Assembly: GCA_002729875.1 (NCBI GenBank)
Contig: PBZD01000018.1
Span: 1-32,733 of the forward strand
DNA: 32,733 nt
Reading direction: 5' to 3'
Source of the DNA: Chromatiales bacterium
GTDB taxonomy: Bacteria; Pseudomonadota; Gammaproteobacteria; Steroidobacterales; GCA-2729495
Below the pieces are notes generated by a model that ran no database searches, had not been told where the DNA came from, and worked only from the letters and a program-made list of their open reading frames with translations. The position numbers and the translations under genes are program-made. Below, piece by piece: positions 9,527-18,467 of the stretch. The stretch's first letter is position 1, and every line of letters starts with the position of its first letter.

Positions 9527-12483
9527 TACACTGCCTCCGCGGGTTCCCAGGTATCGACACCGGTCCATTTTTCAACCTGAATCAGGGTTGAATTAGGTTT
9601 TATACCGTGGGATTTCGGTGTTATGGATTTACTGGGATTCAGCATATTGGTGCAACCGCCGAGATCGGTCGATTTGCCCGGTTCACCAGCCGGTCGGTAT
9701 TCAGCCGATGCGGTAGAGGCGCTAATGGTGCCCGGGCGCAAGCGATCGGTGACCTGTGCGGCGCAAACGACCGAGCCCCGGTTATTCCACAGGCGTATCA
9801 GGTCATCATCCCTGATCGCTCTGTCGGCTGCGTCCTGACGGTTAATCCTCGCCACGAAGTAATAATGACCATCGACCAGAACACGATGTTCCCGGATGTC
9901 GCGCAGCGAGCTGCCCTCATCGTCACCCATAACATGAAACGGATACCGAGAGTGCGGCGTCAGCAACTTCAGGGTATACCCCGCCAATTTTTCATCTTTC
10001 TGCGGATCCTCGTAGGTGGGCATATACTTGTTTAACGGTGGCCGCTCCGGATCATCGATTCGGGTCAGTGTCTCAGGAACAAATTCGAACTTCCCGGATG
10101 GTGTTTGCAGCCCCTCGCCATAATTGCCCCGGTAATCCGACGGCAGCGGACTGGGTTCGGGCAAATCCTTTTTCCGGCCTTCATAGAACCACCGGTAAGC
10201 AGTTGGCGCCCGCGACGCTTCCGGTTCCGGGGGCACGACGAAGTAACCCTTTTTCAGAAATTTTCTCCAGGAGATATGTTTGGCCATGTCAGACGAATCG
10301 AACACACGCTTACACCAGTCAAGTTCCGTGTTGCCGCCTTCCGAATACACCGCCCCAAGGTCCAGCTTCTCTGCGATGGCAAGGAAGATATCGTAATCGG
10401 ATTTGGACTCGCCCAGCGGCTCGATGCATTTGTGCTGCATCGAAATCACGCGGTGATTGCACATCGAATACATATGATGCACATAAGCCGGTCCTACATT
10501 CAGCCATTCGCCGATATCCCAGCGCTCGAAGACCGAACACGCGGGCAGGATAATATCCGAGAACCTCGTTTCGCCTTCGTTCCAAACCGACTGGTTAACC
10601 ACAAATTTCAGGTTTTCATGCTGATACATGTTCACCCAGCGATTTGAATTGACCATCGTGCCGAAGGAGGCACTACCGTACTTGTAGATCATTTCGACCG
10701 GCACGTGCCCGGGTGACGGATAGCCGAACGGGAAAAACTGACCCTGCACCGAAGCCACATCGGTCAGGTAACCCATTGCTTTGCCTTCCATAATTGCCTC
10801 GGGCAAATATATCCGGGGAATACTCTGCCTGACCGAACTCATGGTCACGATATGCGGCATGCGCTGATAGTTATTGGCCGAATTCGCACTGTAAGCCAGG
10901 TCGCCGGACATGCTTCCTTCGGCATAACCGGGGAAATAGAAATTAAAGTCCAGCGGGGTACCGAACTGCAGGTTACCGAAGTTGGAACCCGGCCGTCCCA
11001 TGCCCTGCATCGCGCCGAGGATCGTCATCATGCGGGCCCACTGCACACCCATCGGCCCGCGACAGGCGCCGCCGACACCGCTGCCCCAGCCGCCGGCACC
11101 GAGATAGGTTTTCTTGCTACCCCATTCCCGAGCCAGCGCCCGGACCTCGCGCGCGGGTATGCCGGTTTCCGCCTCCTGCCACTCGGGGGTTTTCGCCGTA
11201 CCATCCGTCTGGCCAAGGATATAGGCTTTCCACTCCTCGAACCCGGTGGTTCTGTTTGCCACGAACTCCTGATCATAGAGATCCTCGGTAATCCAGACAT
11301 GGCAAATCGCCTGGGCAAGGGCCGGATCCGTACCCGGCCTGGGCGCTATCCACTTGCCACCTGAGTGGGCAGCGGTATAGTTCATGTGCGGATCGATATG
11401 CACCATCTTGATGCCCAGTTCCTTGGCCCAACCACGTCGTATGGTGCCTTCAAACCCATAGGTCGCATCGGGATCGCTGGACCAGAAGACGATCATTTCC
11501 GCTTCTTTGAGACAGTCTTCGACCGTGCCGTAGGGCTCTGCAGCGCCGAGACGCAGGCTGTTACCCCAGTGGTGCATCGCACCCCAGAACCACCCTTCCC
11601 AACTGTCGGGGTTGTGCACCAGCTTGGTCACACCGATCAGGTTCCAGAACCGGTTAAATGCGCTCAGGTAATGACCCAGGTTGCCCCACTGGTGGTGCGA
11701 ACCATTAGCGACCGCTATTGCGCCCGGACCAACAGTCTTGCAACGCTTGATCTCCTTGCTGACGATCTCGAGCGCTTCCTCCCAACTGATTCGTTCAAAC
11801 TCCGACTTACCACGATTCTCAATATTGCGTTCGCCATCGGGATCAAAATCAACCCGCTTCATGGGATACAGCAAGCGTTCTTTCGAATACACCAGGGACT
11901 TCTGGCACATGCCATGGGCGGGCAAGGTCGTCTTGCGCGGTGGCGTAAAGGTCTTGCCGCGGGCTTTAATCGACCATGAAGGTGCATCGTCATCATCGAA
12001 ATCCACCGGCGTGGTTCTGATGATCTTGCCGTCCTTTACATAGACGAAGATCGGCCCGCCATTGGTGCCGTTGGTGTAGCGCGTAACACCATTCCCCATG
12101 TCGGTCCCGCTCTTCCAGGTCTGCGGTTCCATGCTTGCCAGCGTAGACATGAACCACACGGCTAAATCATCCGGGCCTTCCAATCCGATTTTAAAATTCT
12201 TTGCGGCATCGATACGCACCAGTTGGTCGAACGGCGGCGTCAGAAACTCTTCCGCAATAGCCTGGTTTTTAAAAAAGATAGTTAGATCCGGGTTTTCGTG
12301 AATGCCCTTTGCTGAGCTGACCTTGCCGTTTTCAAGCTTTACCCAGCGACCTGTCGGTTGGTCCAGTAATTTGAACTGCGCTATGAGATCTTTCTCTTTC
12401 AGGCGTTCGGCAAACTCAGGATACACGCGTGCAGTCACTCTCAGCGCCTGCACCATACCCCAAAGTAAGACTGAAAAATTCAT
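9526..12483 (-). CDS. SCP2-fused bis-MGD molybdoenzyme, pyrogallol transhydroxylase / resorcinol hydroxylase-like catalytic subunit
   Basis: This 985-residue DMSO-reductase-family protein most resembles the alpha subunit of pyrogallol-phloroglucinol transhydroxylase and RehL of anaerobic resorcinol degradation. Residues 1-~118 look like an SCP2 sterol/lipid-carrier domain (WVKLENGKVSSAKG, NPDLTIFF, DAAKNFKIGLEGPDDLAVWF). The Mo domain follows, with LLYPMKRVDFDPDGERN at ~205 and no Cys motif for an N-terminal Fe-S cluster. H263, D293 and S294 sit exactly 119 residues after the published transhydroxylase His144, Asp174 and Mo-ligand Ser175, matching the size of the added domain; Y520 may equal Tyr404. 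No Tat signal is present, so it is cytoplasmic. The ATG at 12483 has a strong GGAGGG site. The substrate is unknown; an SCP2 domain hints at a hydrophobic phenol or steroid (inference). Confidence 0.86.
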   Translation of the reverse strand: MNFSVLLWGMVQALRVTARVYPEFAERLKEKDLIAQFKLLDQPTGRWVKLENGKVSSAKGIHENPDLTIFFKNQAIAEEFLTPPFDQLVRIDAAKNFKIGLEGPDDLAVWFMSTLASMEPQTWKSGTDMGNGVTRYTNGTNGGPIFVYVKDGKIIRTTPVDFDDDDAPSWSIKARGKTFTPPRKTTLPAHGMCQKSLVYSKERLLYPMKRVDFDPDGERNIENRGKSEFERISWEEALEIVSKEIKRCKTVGPGAIAVANGSHHQWGNLGHYLSAFNRFWNLIGVTKLVHNPDSWEGWFWGAMHHWGNSLRLGAAEPYGTVEDCLKEAEMIVFWSSDPDATYGFEGTIRRGWAKELGIKMVHIDPHMNYTAAHSGGKWIAPRPGTDPALAQAICHVWITEDLYDQEFVANRTTGFEEWKAYILGQTDGTAKTPEWQEAETGIPAREVRALAREWGSKKTYLGAGGWGSGVGGACRGPMGVQWARMMTILGAMQGMGRPGSNFGNLQFGTPLDFNFYFPGYAEGSMSGDLAYSANSANNYQRMPHIVTMSSVRQSIPRIYLPEAIMEGKAMGYLTDVASVQGQFFPFGYPSPGHVPVEMIYKYGSASFGTMVNSNRWVNMYQHENLKFVVNQSVWNEGETRFSDIILPACSVFERWDIGEWLNVGPAYVHHMYSMCNHRVISMQHKCIEPLGESKSDYDIFLAIAEKLDLGAVYSEGGNTELDWCKRVFDSSDMAKHISWRKFLKKGYFVVPPEPEASRAPTAYRWFYEGRKKDLPEPSPLPSDYRGNYGEGLQTPSGKFEFVPETLTRIDDPERPPLNKYMPTYEDPQKDEKLAGYTLKLLTPHSRYPFHVMGDDEGSSLRDIREHRVLVDGHYYFVARINRQDAADRAIRDDDLIRLWNNRGSVVCAAQVTDRLRPGTISASTASAEYRPAGEPGKSTDLGGCTNMLNPSKSITPKSHGIKPNSTLIQVEKWTGVDTWEPAEAV

Positions 12484-12529
12484 CTTGACCCTCCTTATGC
12501 TGACGCGGTTGCACCCACACGCCGGTTAT

Positions 12530-13219
12530 TTATTCTTTCCACCCTGCATGGTCCTTATCCTCAGTGATAATCGTCCCACACTGCCACGCATAGTCGGCGG
12601 TCAGGAATTGTTCGACCGTGTCGATGACCCGGCGATAAATCGAATCTGGCGCGACTCTGGCAACACTCCCGGCCAGTTCGGGCACCCAGCTAACCGGGTG
12701 GCGTTCGGAAAAATCTACCTGCGCCAACTGGTAAGACGCCGCATCGGTCTCTGCCGATGCTTCTCGATAGCACAGAAAATGCATGAACTCCAGCTCGACA
12801 GACAGATGGTCCGGAGCCCACGCAAACTTTTCTTCCAGCTGGTAATTAAAGTAGTTATAGAACCTCACGAGATCCTCGCGGGTACCCTTGCGCTGACCGG
12901 TTTGCAGATCTTCACGAATCGGACAAGGCGGCCCGTCGCCACCGACCTCGAATAACGCACTATATTCATATTTGAGTGTGTCGAGATCCAGTGCGACAAA
13001 CTCACGCAACAAAGTATCCAGACCCTTTGCGTAATCAAGAGCCGTAACAATATCGATCTTATCACGCAGAGACGCCCGCGGATCGATGTCGTGCGGCGAG
13101 CAGGTCAGCTCTGACATTACGGCATAGCACGCACAACGTACGGCAGCCGTTTGCCGGGCATCACGCTCGCTGACACTAATCAGTCGCGTCTGGTTTATGG
13201 TTTCATCGGGCTTGTGCAT
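12530..13219 (-). CDS. TorD/NarJ-family molybdoenzyme maturation chaperone
   Basis: The ~229-residue cytoplasmic, mostly helical protein belongs to the TorD/DmsD-type chaperones that hold an apo-molybdoenzyme while the cofactor is inserted. The family core is visible: LKYEYSALFEVGGDGPPCPIRE around residue 90, followed by REDLVRFYNYFNYQL and HLSVELEFMHFLCYREA. It lies 46 bp upstream of the SCP2-fused catalytic subunit and is presumably its private chaperone, separate from NarJ. Two starts are possible: the ATG at 13219 (used here) and a GTG at 13243; neither has a convincing ribosome-binding site. The client is inferred from position only. Confidence 0.85.
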   Translation of the reverse strand: MHKPDETINQTRLISVSERDARQTAAVRCACYAVMSELTCSPHDIDPRASLRDKIDIVTALDYAKGLDTLLREFVALDLDTLKYEYSALFEVGGDGPPCPIREDLQTGQRKGTREDLVRFYNYFNYQLEEKFAWAPDHLSVELEFMHFLCYREASAETDAASYQLAQVDFSERHPVSWVPELAGSVARVAPDSIYRRVIDTVEQFLTADYAWQCGTIITEDKDHAGWKE

Positions 13220-13327
13220 CGTCACACCAACGTCTTCAGGCACCTCTCGCCGTCCCTTGCACTAATGATTTGGATGTTGCTTGTACTGACATGACTAGAG
13301 CCTACCGGTCGAATCTGCCTGGAGTGG

Positions 13328-13339
13328 TGATAATTATCA
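13328..13339. promoter_or_regulatory. FNR/Dnr-like dyad in the torD-like/moeA divergent gap
   Basis: TGATAATTATCA is a perfect 12-bp palindrome with the conserved core TGA-N6-TCA of FNR/Anr/Dnr sites (consensus TTGAT-N4-ATCAA); only the two outermost bases deviate. It lies 108 bp before the chaperone ATG and 50 bp before the moeA ATG, so it could serve either direction. GATAAT-type sequences also resemble half of a Fur box, so iron control is the alternative. Confidence 0.4.
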
Positions 13340-13340
13340 T

Positions 13341-13369
13341 GGAAAACTGGTGTCAGACACCAATTTTCC
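13341..13369. repeat. REP-like palindrome, copy 1
   Basis: Two 14-base arms, GGAAAACTGGTGTC and GACACCAATTTTCC, pair around a single central A with one mismatch. The core TTGGTGTCTGACACC (minus strand) recurs in degenerate form at 22991-23013 and 26232-26251, always between genes. This fits a REP-type repeat family mobilised in trans by a RAYT transposase; no such transposase gene is in this window. It lies directly between the FNR-like dyad and moeA, so it could also fold in the moeA leader. Confidence 0.6.
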
Positions 13370-13389
13370 GGGCTAAAATCCACCGCATC

Positions 13390-14643
13390 ATGATCAGTTA
13401 CCAAAATGCCTTACGCCGTATTGCTGCAGTTTGTCAGCCGCTTGAATCCGCCCCTACCCGACTCGATGAGCTGCTCGGCAGGGCACCGGTCGAAGATCTG
13501 TGCAGCAAAATGAATGTCCCGTCATTTGCCAATTCGGCAATGGATGGATTTGCATTGAGTGCCGCAGACACTGCCCGGGCTGATTCAGATACCCCGATCG
13601 AGTTGCCGGTGACCGGGCTCGTCGCGGCCGGTCAGCAGCCGCCTGAAGGCATTTCCGGGCAAGCGGTCGAAATCATGACCGGCGCACCGATACCTGCCGG
13701 CTACGACACCGTTATACCGGTGGAAAGAATCAAGGCTCAGCGTGAAGCAAACGGCACAGCAACGCTGATCAGCTGCACGGAACCGGTTCCAGCCAACCAG
13801 CACGTGCGCCAGGCCGGTCAGGATTTTCAACTTGGCCAGACTATTTTCACCCACGGCCACCTGCTCGAACCCCACCACATAATGGGTCTTGCGGCGACCG
13901 GCACCGACGTTGTCGAAACGCGCCGAAAACCGAGAATCGCGCTGATTACCACCGGGAGTGAACTGGCAATGTCCGGGGTTCCATCCGGCGGCGGTCTGAT
14001 TCGCGACGCCAACAGCCCCTATTTGCGCTCGTTTCTTACTGCTACCAATACCGATCTCATCCAGACTGACTTTGTCACGGATGATCCGCACAAATTGTGC
14101 GCGGCTATCAAAGCCTGCGGCGATCATGCCGACATTGTTTTGACCACGGGCGGCGCATCAGCTGGCCGTTTCGATCTCGTACCTGATGCCATCAAGGCCC
14201 TGGGCGGTGAAACCATATTCCACAAAGTTGCTATGCGACCCGGCAAACCGCTTTTGTTTGCCCGGCTTGACAAGAACACACTGTTTTTTGGCTTACCGGG
14301 AAATCCGATTGCCGTAGCTGTCGGGCTGAGATTTTTTGTCCTGCCTGCCCTGCGCCACCTGCAGGGCCTGGTTAGCGAACAGTTCCTGCCCACCATCTGC
14401 GCGGAACCGATCAGCTCAAAACCGGGTATGACCTTCTTTGGCAAGGCCCGGACGGAACCTGACACGAAGGGATACTGGCGTACCCGACTGCTTCCCGGAC
14501 AGGAATCTTTCAAGATTAACTCACTGATGCAGGCCAACTGCTGGGCGATTGTCCCGGAAGGAACGGTTGACGTAGCTGCAGGTGAATGCATTAAGATCGC
14601 ACCACTCTACCCAAACGGGTTGCCAAACGGATTGCTGCGGTAA
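13390..14643 (+). CDS. moeA: Molybdopterin molybdenumtransferase MoeA
   Basis: The 417-residue enzyme inserts molybdate into adenylated molybdopterin, the last shared step of Mo-cofactor synthesis in the cytoplasm. MoeA landmarks are the VPSFANSAMDGFAL stretch (~43-56), EIMTGAPIPAGYDTVIPVE (~97-115), ITTGSEL (~187), the MoCF-biosynthesis nucleotide loop TTGGASAGRFD (~255) and FGLPGNPIAV (~300). An in-frame extension upstream to 13270 would run through the palindromic repeat and lacks MoeA similarity; the ATG at 13390 gives MISYQNALRRIAAVCQPLES and the usual length (E. coli 411). It diverges from the transhydroxylase-like operon and faces mobB, which suggests a cofactor supply function tied to the two molybdoenzyme operons. 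It may also be the cell's only copy. Confidence 0.95.
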   Translation: MISYQNALRRIAAVCQPLESAPTRLDELLGRAPVEDLCSKMNVPSFANSAMDGFALSAADTARADSDTPIELPVTGLVAAGQQPPEGISGQAVEIMTGAPIPAGYDTVIPVERIKAQREANGTATLISCTEPVPANQHVRQAGQDFQLGQTIFTHGHLLEPHHIMGLAATGTDVVETRRKPRIALITTGSELAMSGVPSGGGLIRDANSPYLRSFLTATNTDLIQTDFVTDDPHKLCAAIKACGDHADIVLTTGGASAGRFDLVPDAIKALGGETIFHKVAMRPGKPLLFARLDKNTLFFGLPGNPIAVAVGLRFFVLPALRHLQGLVSEQFLPTICAEPISSKPGMTFFGKARTEPDTKGYWRTRLLPGQESFKINSLMQANCWAIVPEGTVDVAAGECIKIAPLYPNGLPNGLLR

Positions 14644-14682
14644 AAAACCGGCACTCTACCGGCTGCAACACGCTACCTCAGC

Positions 14683-15177
14683 CTACAATCCGACCTGGGT
14701 AATAATAAAATCTGCAATCGCACTCACATTGGCACGGTCAATCACCGGTACCGGTGCTTCAGGTACCTCACCATCGCTGACGATCGCACGCACTGACTCA
14801 TGCTCTGCCGCAATTAACGGTGCATCGGAACCCTGACGCCGGATTTCCAGCTTCGGATGATTGTCGTGCTTGAATCCCTCAATGATAACCAGGTCTACAT
14901 CGCCAACCTGTTGCAAAAGTACTGCCAGGGACGGTTCGGACTGATCACCTAACTCAACGATATGCGCCCAACGCATCGAGGACGCAACGATGACTTCACA
15001 AGCACCTGCGGCACGATGCTGATAACTATCCTTACCGGGATGATCGATATCGAACTCGTGATGAGCGTGCTTAACGGTCGCGACACGCAAACCCCGACCG
15101 GTCAGTTCCCTTACAACATCAACGACCAACGTCGTTTTACCGGCATTCTTGTATCCGGCAATACCAAAAATTTTCAT
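14683..15177 (-). CDS. mobB: Molybdopterin-guanine dinucleotide biosynthesis adaptor MobB
   Basis: The 164-residue GTP-binding accessory protein acts with MobA in making the guanine dinucleotide form of the cofactor (bis-MGD), which NarG and the transhydroxylase-like enzyme both need. The Walker A loop GYKNAGKTTL is at residues 8-17, followed by VKHAHHEFDIDHPGKDSYQHRAAGA (typical MobB) and the Walker B-like DLVIIEGFKHD near 95. Length and start (ATG at 15177) are normal for the family. It converges with moeA, 39 bp apart. mobA is not in the window. Confidence 0.93.
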   Translation of the reverse strand: MKIFGIAGYKNAGKTTLVVDVVRELTGRGLRVATVKHAHHEFDIDHPGKDSYQHRAAGACEVIVASSMRWAHIVELGDQSEPSLAVLLQQVGDVDLVIIEGFKHDNHPKLEIRRQGSDAPLIAAEHESVRAIVSDGEVPEAPVPVIDRANVSAIADFIITQVGL

Positions 15178-15385
15178 GCCATAGCCTGATGATCAACACA
15201 GGAGCAAATAACAGCAACTTCTACGCGTCGAATTTTTCTCACCGCCATTATTCCCCGGTTTTCTCTGCATCTCTGGTATCTACAGCCTTTCGCTGCATTT
15301 GCTCAGATCGTTCCCGGAGCCCCCGGTAAACGGGTCGGGAGTCTAGCATGGAAAAATAAAAAAACACCTTATTCCTCCGATCCGG

Positions 15386-15877
15386 TCAATGCACTTCAAT
15401 TACGCGGTCTTTAGCAACGACTCGATTACGAGCCCGGGCTTTGATCAGGTTGGCGACTTTCGCGAGAGTCGAAGAACCCGGATTGAGCGCAAATCCCTTT
15501 TTGATATCTTCACGGGCGGCTACGATGCGCCCGGCATTAAGTAATGCGAGCGCGCGATTATTGTAGATGCGCCAGTTCCGGTCGTTCAGATCTAACGCCT
15601 TGTCGCAGGTCTCGAGAGCTTTTGCGAACTGACGCAGACCGATATATCCGGCGCACACATTACTGAATGCAATCGCACGTTGGCGTGGTGTCATCGACGC
15701 ATCCAGACCGTCAAGCGTCAGGCTCACTCCCTCTTCGAAATCACCGATGCGCAATGCGTTCGCACCGGCCGACAATAAGGGATTGGTGCCGATAATAGTT
15801 TGATTAATGGATTCCGCAGCCTGAACCGCGATCAGACCGGTACATAGAAACATCAGTGAAATTCGAAGCATCTGCAT
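15386..15877 (-). CDS. Small exported tetratricopeptide-repeat protein
   Basis: The frame is open up to 16042, but that part overlaps the divergent gene; the ATG at 15877 gives MQMLRISLMFLCTGLIAVQA, a good signal peptide, and a protein of 163 residues. Two to three TPR units follow: GDFEEGVSLTLDGLDA, RAIAFSNVCAGYIGLRQFAKALETCDKALDL and WRIYNNRALALLNAGRIVAAREDIKKGFALNP. TPR proteins mediate protein contacts, here presumably in the periplasm. The partner is unknown and neighbours give no hint. The exact start is uncertain (an ATG at 15871 is equally possible). Confidence 0.7.
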   Translation of the reverse strand: MQMLRISLMFLCTGLIAVQAAESINQTIIGTNPLLSAGANALRIGDFEEGVSLTLDGLDASMTPRQRAIAFSNVCAGYIGLRQFAKALETCDKALDLNDRNWRIYNNRALALLNAGRIVAAREDIKKGFALNPGSSTLAKVANLIKARARNRVVAKDRVIEVH

Positions 15878-15938
15878 TACGCTTCCCGTCGAACCGATTA
15901 TACTCCAGACTGGTCGCTGCCGCTTAAAACTAATCAAC

Positions 15939-16730
15939 ATGACACAAGTTATCACATTGACAACTGATTTCGGCCATCTCGGCCCGTTTGTTGCGGTCAT
16001 GAAAGGTGCCGTCATGCAACGCGCCCCGGACGCACGCATCATCGACCTGACACATGAAATCCACGCGCACTGGCCTGCCGAAGCCGGCTTCTGGCTTGGC
16101 CGCGCCTATCGCCATTTCCCCACCGGCACAATACATGTTGCCGTTGTTGATCCGGGCGTTGGGACGGAACGTAATATCGTGGCTGTCGAATTCGACGCTC
16201 ACGTTTTCCTCGCACCGGATAACGGATTGCTGCCGACGATATTCGGCAACTCGGGGGATTTCCGCGCCTGGCATCTTTCTGAACAATGGCGCGCCGCAAG
16301 AGACTGGCCGCAACCGAGCAACACCTTCCACGGTCGCGACATTTTTGCACCGCTTGCTGCCGAGCTGGCGGTCGGCCTTTTCAAACCCGCCGACATCGGC
16401 TCCCGGATTCATGAATTGATTCCGTCACTACTCGACGAGCCGTTTGTTAGCCATGGCCAGATTCACGGTATGGTCGTGACAATCGATCATTTCGGCAACC
16501 TGATCACTAATATCGACCAGCAACTGCTGGCAGACTTCTCTGCGCCACAGGTCAGTGTGGCCGGCCACCGATTCGATATTTACGATACTTACGGCAATGT
16601 CACGCCCGGAGATTTTCTGGCGCTGGTCAACTCGTTCGCAGTCATCGAAATCGCCCGTGCCGAAGGCAGTGCAGCCGACAGCCTCGGTCTGGGACGCGGC
16701 GCTCCGGTCACGATAAAAAACAAGGAATAA
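15939..16730 (+). CDS. S-adenosylmethionine hydrolase (SAM hydroxide adenosyltransferase, DUF62 family)
   Basis: The 263-residue cytoplasmic protein belongs to the fluorinase/chlorinase-related family whose ordinary members cleave S-adenosylmethionine to adenosine and methionine using water. Seen are the N-terminal TLTTDFG (7-13), VMKGAVMQRAPDARIIDLTHEI, the VDPGVGTERN motif (~70) and APDNGLL (~92), followed by the NTFHGRDIFAPLAA motif and the C-terminal DHFGNLITNI stretch. Halogenase members carry a 23-residue loop that was not noticed here, so hydrolysis is more likely (inference). It starts at the ATG at 15939, divergent from the TPR gene. No regulatory signal was seen. Confidence 0.85.
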   Translation: MTQVITLTTDFGHLGPFVAVMKGAVMQRAPDARIIDLTHEIHAHWPAEAGFWLGRAYRHFPTGTIHVAVVDPGVGTERNIVAVEFDAHVFLAPDNGLLPTIFGNSGDFRAWHLSEQWRAARDWPQPSNTFHGRDIFAPLAAELAVGLFKPADIGSRIHELIPSLLDEPFVSHGQIHGMVVTIDHFGNLITNIDQQLLADFSAPQVSVAGHRFDIYDTYGNVTPGDFLALVNSFAVIEIARAEGSAADSLGLGRGAPVTIKNKE

Positions 16731-16757
16731 TTTTGCACATAGCCGCGAATAAACCCG

Positions 16758-18461
16758 CTATATTTCCGCTAACTGTGCCTTCTCGATCTTTGCCCAGGAA
16801 TCGCGCAGCGTTACCACCCGATTGAACACCGGTTGGCCGGGTTGCGAATCTTTCGTATCAATCAAAAAATAACCCAGGCGTTCGAACTGAACGTGTGTGC
16901 CAGGTTCCATACCCACAAGAGCCGGTTCAACACGAGCCTCGCTGACAACGTTCAACGAATCCGGGTTTAAAAAATCGGCAACCGTTTTACCCTCATGATT
17001 TGCATCCGGGTTTGCCAGCGTAAACATACGATCGAACAACCGCACCTCAACAGTCACTGATTCATCGGCCGATACCCAGTGAATCGTGCCTTTGACTTTC
17101 CGATCCGCGCCTGGTCTGCCGCTCTTGGTGTCCGGATCGTATGTGCAATGCACCTCCAGAATCTCTCCAGCATCATTCTTGATGACGTCAACGCACTTGA
17201 TGATATAAGCGTAACGCAGCCGAACCTCGCCGCCGGGTCTTAAGCGGAAAAACTTGCGCGGTGGATCTTCCATGAAATCATCCCGCTCGATGAATATCTC
17301 ACGTCCAAACGGAATCTCACGAACCCCCAGTTCCGGATTATTGGGATGGTTCATCGCCGGTAACATTTCCATCTCGCCTTGCGGATGATTGAGAAACACG
17401 ACCTTGAGCGGATTCAGAACTGCCATTGCACGCGGCGCAATTTGATTCAAATCCTCGCGGACGCAATTTTCCAGCGCACCCATCTCTATCAATTTGTCTT
17501 TCTTGGTCACCCCGGCATTGCGGACAAAATTGCGGATCGATTGCGGCGTGTAACCACGACGACGCATGCCTGCAACAGTCGGCATGCGCGGGTCGTCCCA
17601 ACCACTCACAAAGCCACCCTCGATCAAAGCCGCCAGCTTGCGCTTACTCGTGATGCCGTAGGCAACATTAAGCCGGGAAAACTCGATTTGTCGCGGTCGA
17701 TTTGGCAGATCGAGGTTGTCGAGTATCCATTCATACAAGGGCCGGTGATCCTCGAACTCGAGCGTGCACAGCGAATGGGTAATGCCTTCGAGCGCATCCG
17801 AGACAGTATGTGCAAAATCATACATCGGATAAATGCTCCAGGCATTGCCGGTCTGCTGATGGTTAATCTTGCGAATCCGATACAGCGCCGGATCACGCAG
17901 GTTCATGTTCGGCGCAGCCATATCGATCCGGGCCCGCAATACATACGCACCATCATCAAACTCGCCGGCACGCATACGACGGAACAGATCAAGATTTTCC
18001 TCTACGGATCGATCTCGATGCGGGCTGTCTTTTCCCGGTTCGGTCAGCGTGCCGCGGTATTCGCGGATCTGTCCGGCGCTCAGGCTGTCGACATAGGCCT
18101 TGCCATCTTCGATCAGTTTGACGGCACAGCTATATAAGTCTTCGAAATAATCCGCAGCGTGGGTCAGGCGATCTTCCCAGTCGAAACCCAGCCAATGTAC
18201 GTCTGCCATGATCGAATCGACAAAATCCTGATCTTCTTTCACCGGATTGGTGTCATCGAAACGCAGGTAGCAACGCCCGTTAAATTCCTCGGCAATACCA
18301 AAATTCAGGCAAATCGACATGACATGACCAATATGCAGGTAACCGTTTGGCTCAGGCGGGAACCGCGTTACGACGTTCCCGTCATGCTTGCCACTGGCGT
18401 TATCGGCAATAATGATCTGACGAATAAAATCCTTGCCAATGTTGTCAATGGTGTCAGTCAT
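16758..18461 (-). CDS. glnS: Glutaminyl-tRNA synthetase
   Basis: The 567-residue class I synthetase charges tRNA-Gln. The HIGH-type signature PPEPNGYLHIGH is at residues 35-46. The second motif (KMSKS equivalent) reads ITSKRKL near 270, with Thr in place of the usual Met. The C-terminal anticodon-binding beta-barrels are complete (ERLGYFLIDTKDSQPGQPVFNRVVTLRDSWAKI). Length is close to E. coli GlnS (554). It starts at the ATG at 18461, six bases after the MFS transporter stop, so the two are probably cotranscribed. GlnRS presence, rather than the GatCAB route alone, favours a gamma- or betaproteobacterial host. The call is secure. Confidence 0.97.
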   Translation of the reverse strand: MTDTIDNIGKDFIRQIIIADNASGKHDGNVVTRFPPEPNGYLHIGHVMSICLNFGIAEEFNGRCYLRFDDTNPVKEDQDFVDSIMADVHWLGFDWEDRLTHAADYFEDLYSCAVKLIEDGKAYVDSLSAGQIREYRGTLTEPGKDSPHRDRSVEENLDLFRRMRAGEFDDGAYVLRARIDMAAPNMNLRDPALYRIRKINHQQTGNAWSIYPMYDFAHTVSDALEGITHSLCTLEFEDHRPLYEWILDNLDLPNRPRQIEFSRLNVAYGITSKRKLAALIEGGFVSGWDDPRMPTVAGMRRRGYTPQSIRNFVRNAGVTKKDKLIEMGALENCVREDLNQIAPRAMAVLNPLKVVFLNHPQGEMEMLPAMNHPNNPELGVREIPFGREIFIERDDFMEDPPRKFFRLRPGGEVRLRYAYIIKCVDVIKNDAGEILEVHCTYDPDTKSGRPGADRKVKGTIHWVSADESVTVEVRLFDRMFTLANPDANHEGKTVADFLNPDSLNVVSEARVEPALVGMEPGTHVQFERLGYFLIDTKDSQPGQPVFNRVVTLRDSWAKIEKAQLAEI

Positions 18462-18467
18462 TCAGGG

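Noticed and set aside
15322..15339. GC-rich dyad downstream of the TPR gene
   Set aside because: CCCG/CGGG stems are short, and the T-run lies before rather than after the hairpin on the minus strand, so it does not read as a terminator.
15878..16042. Upstream extension of the TPR gene
   Set aside because: It runs antisense through the start of the SAM hydrolase gene; the ATG at 15877 gives a proper signal peptide.
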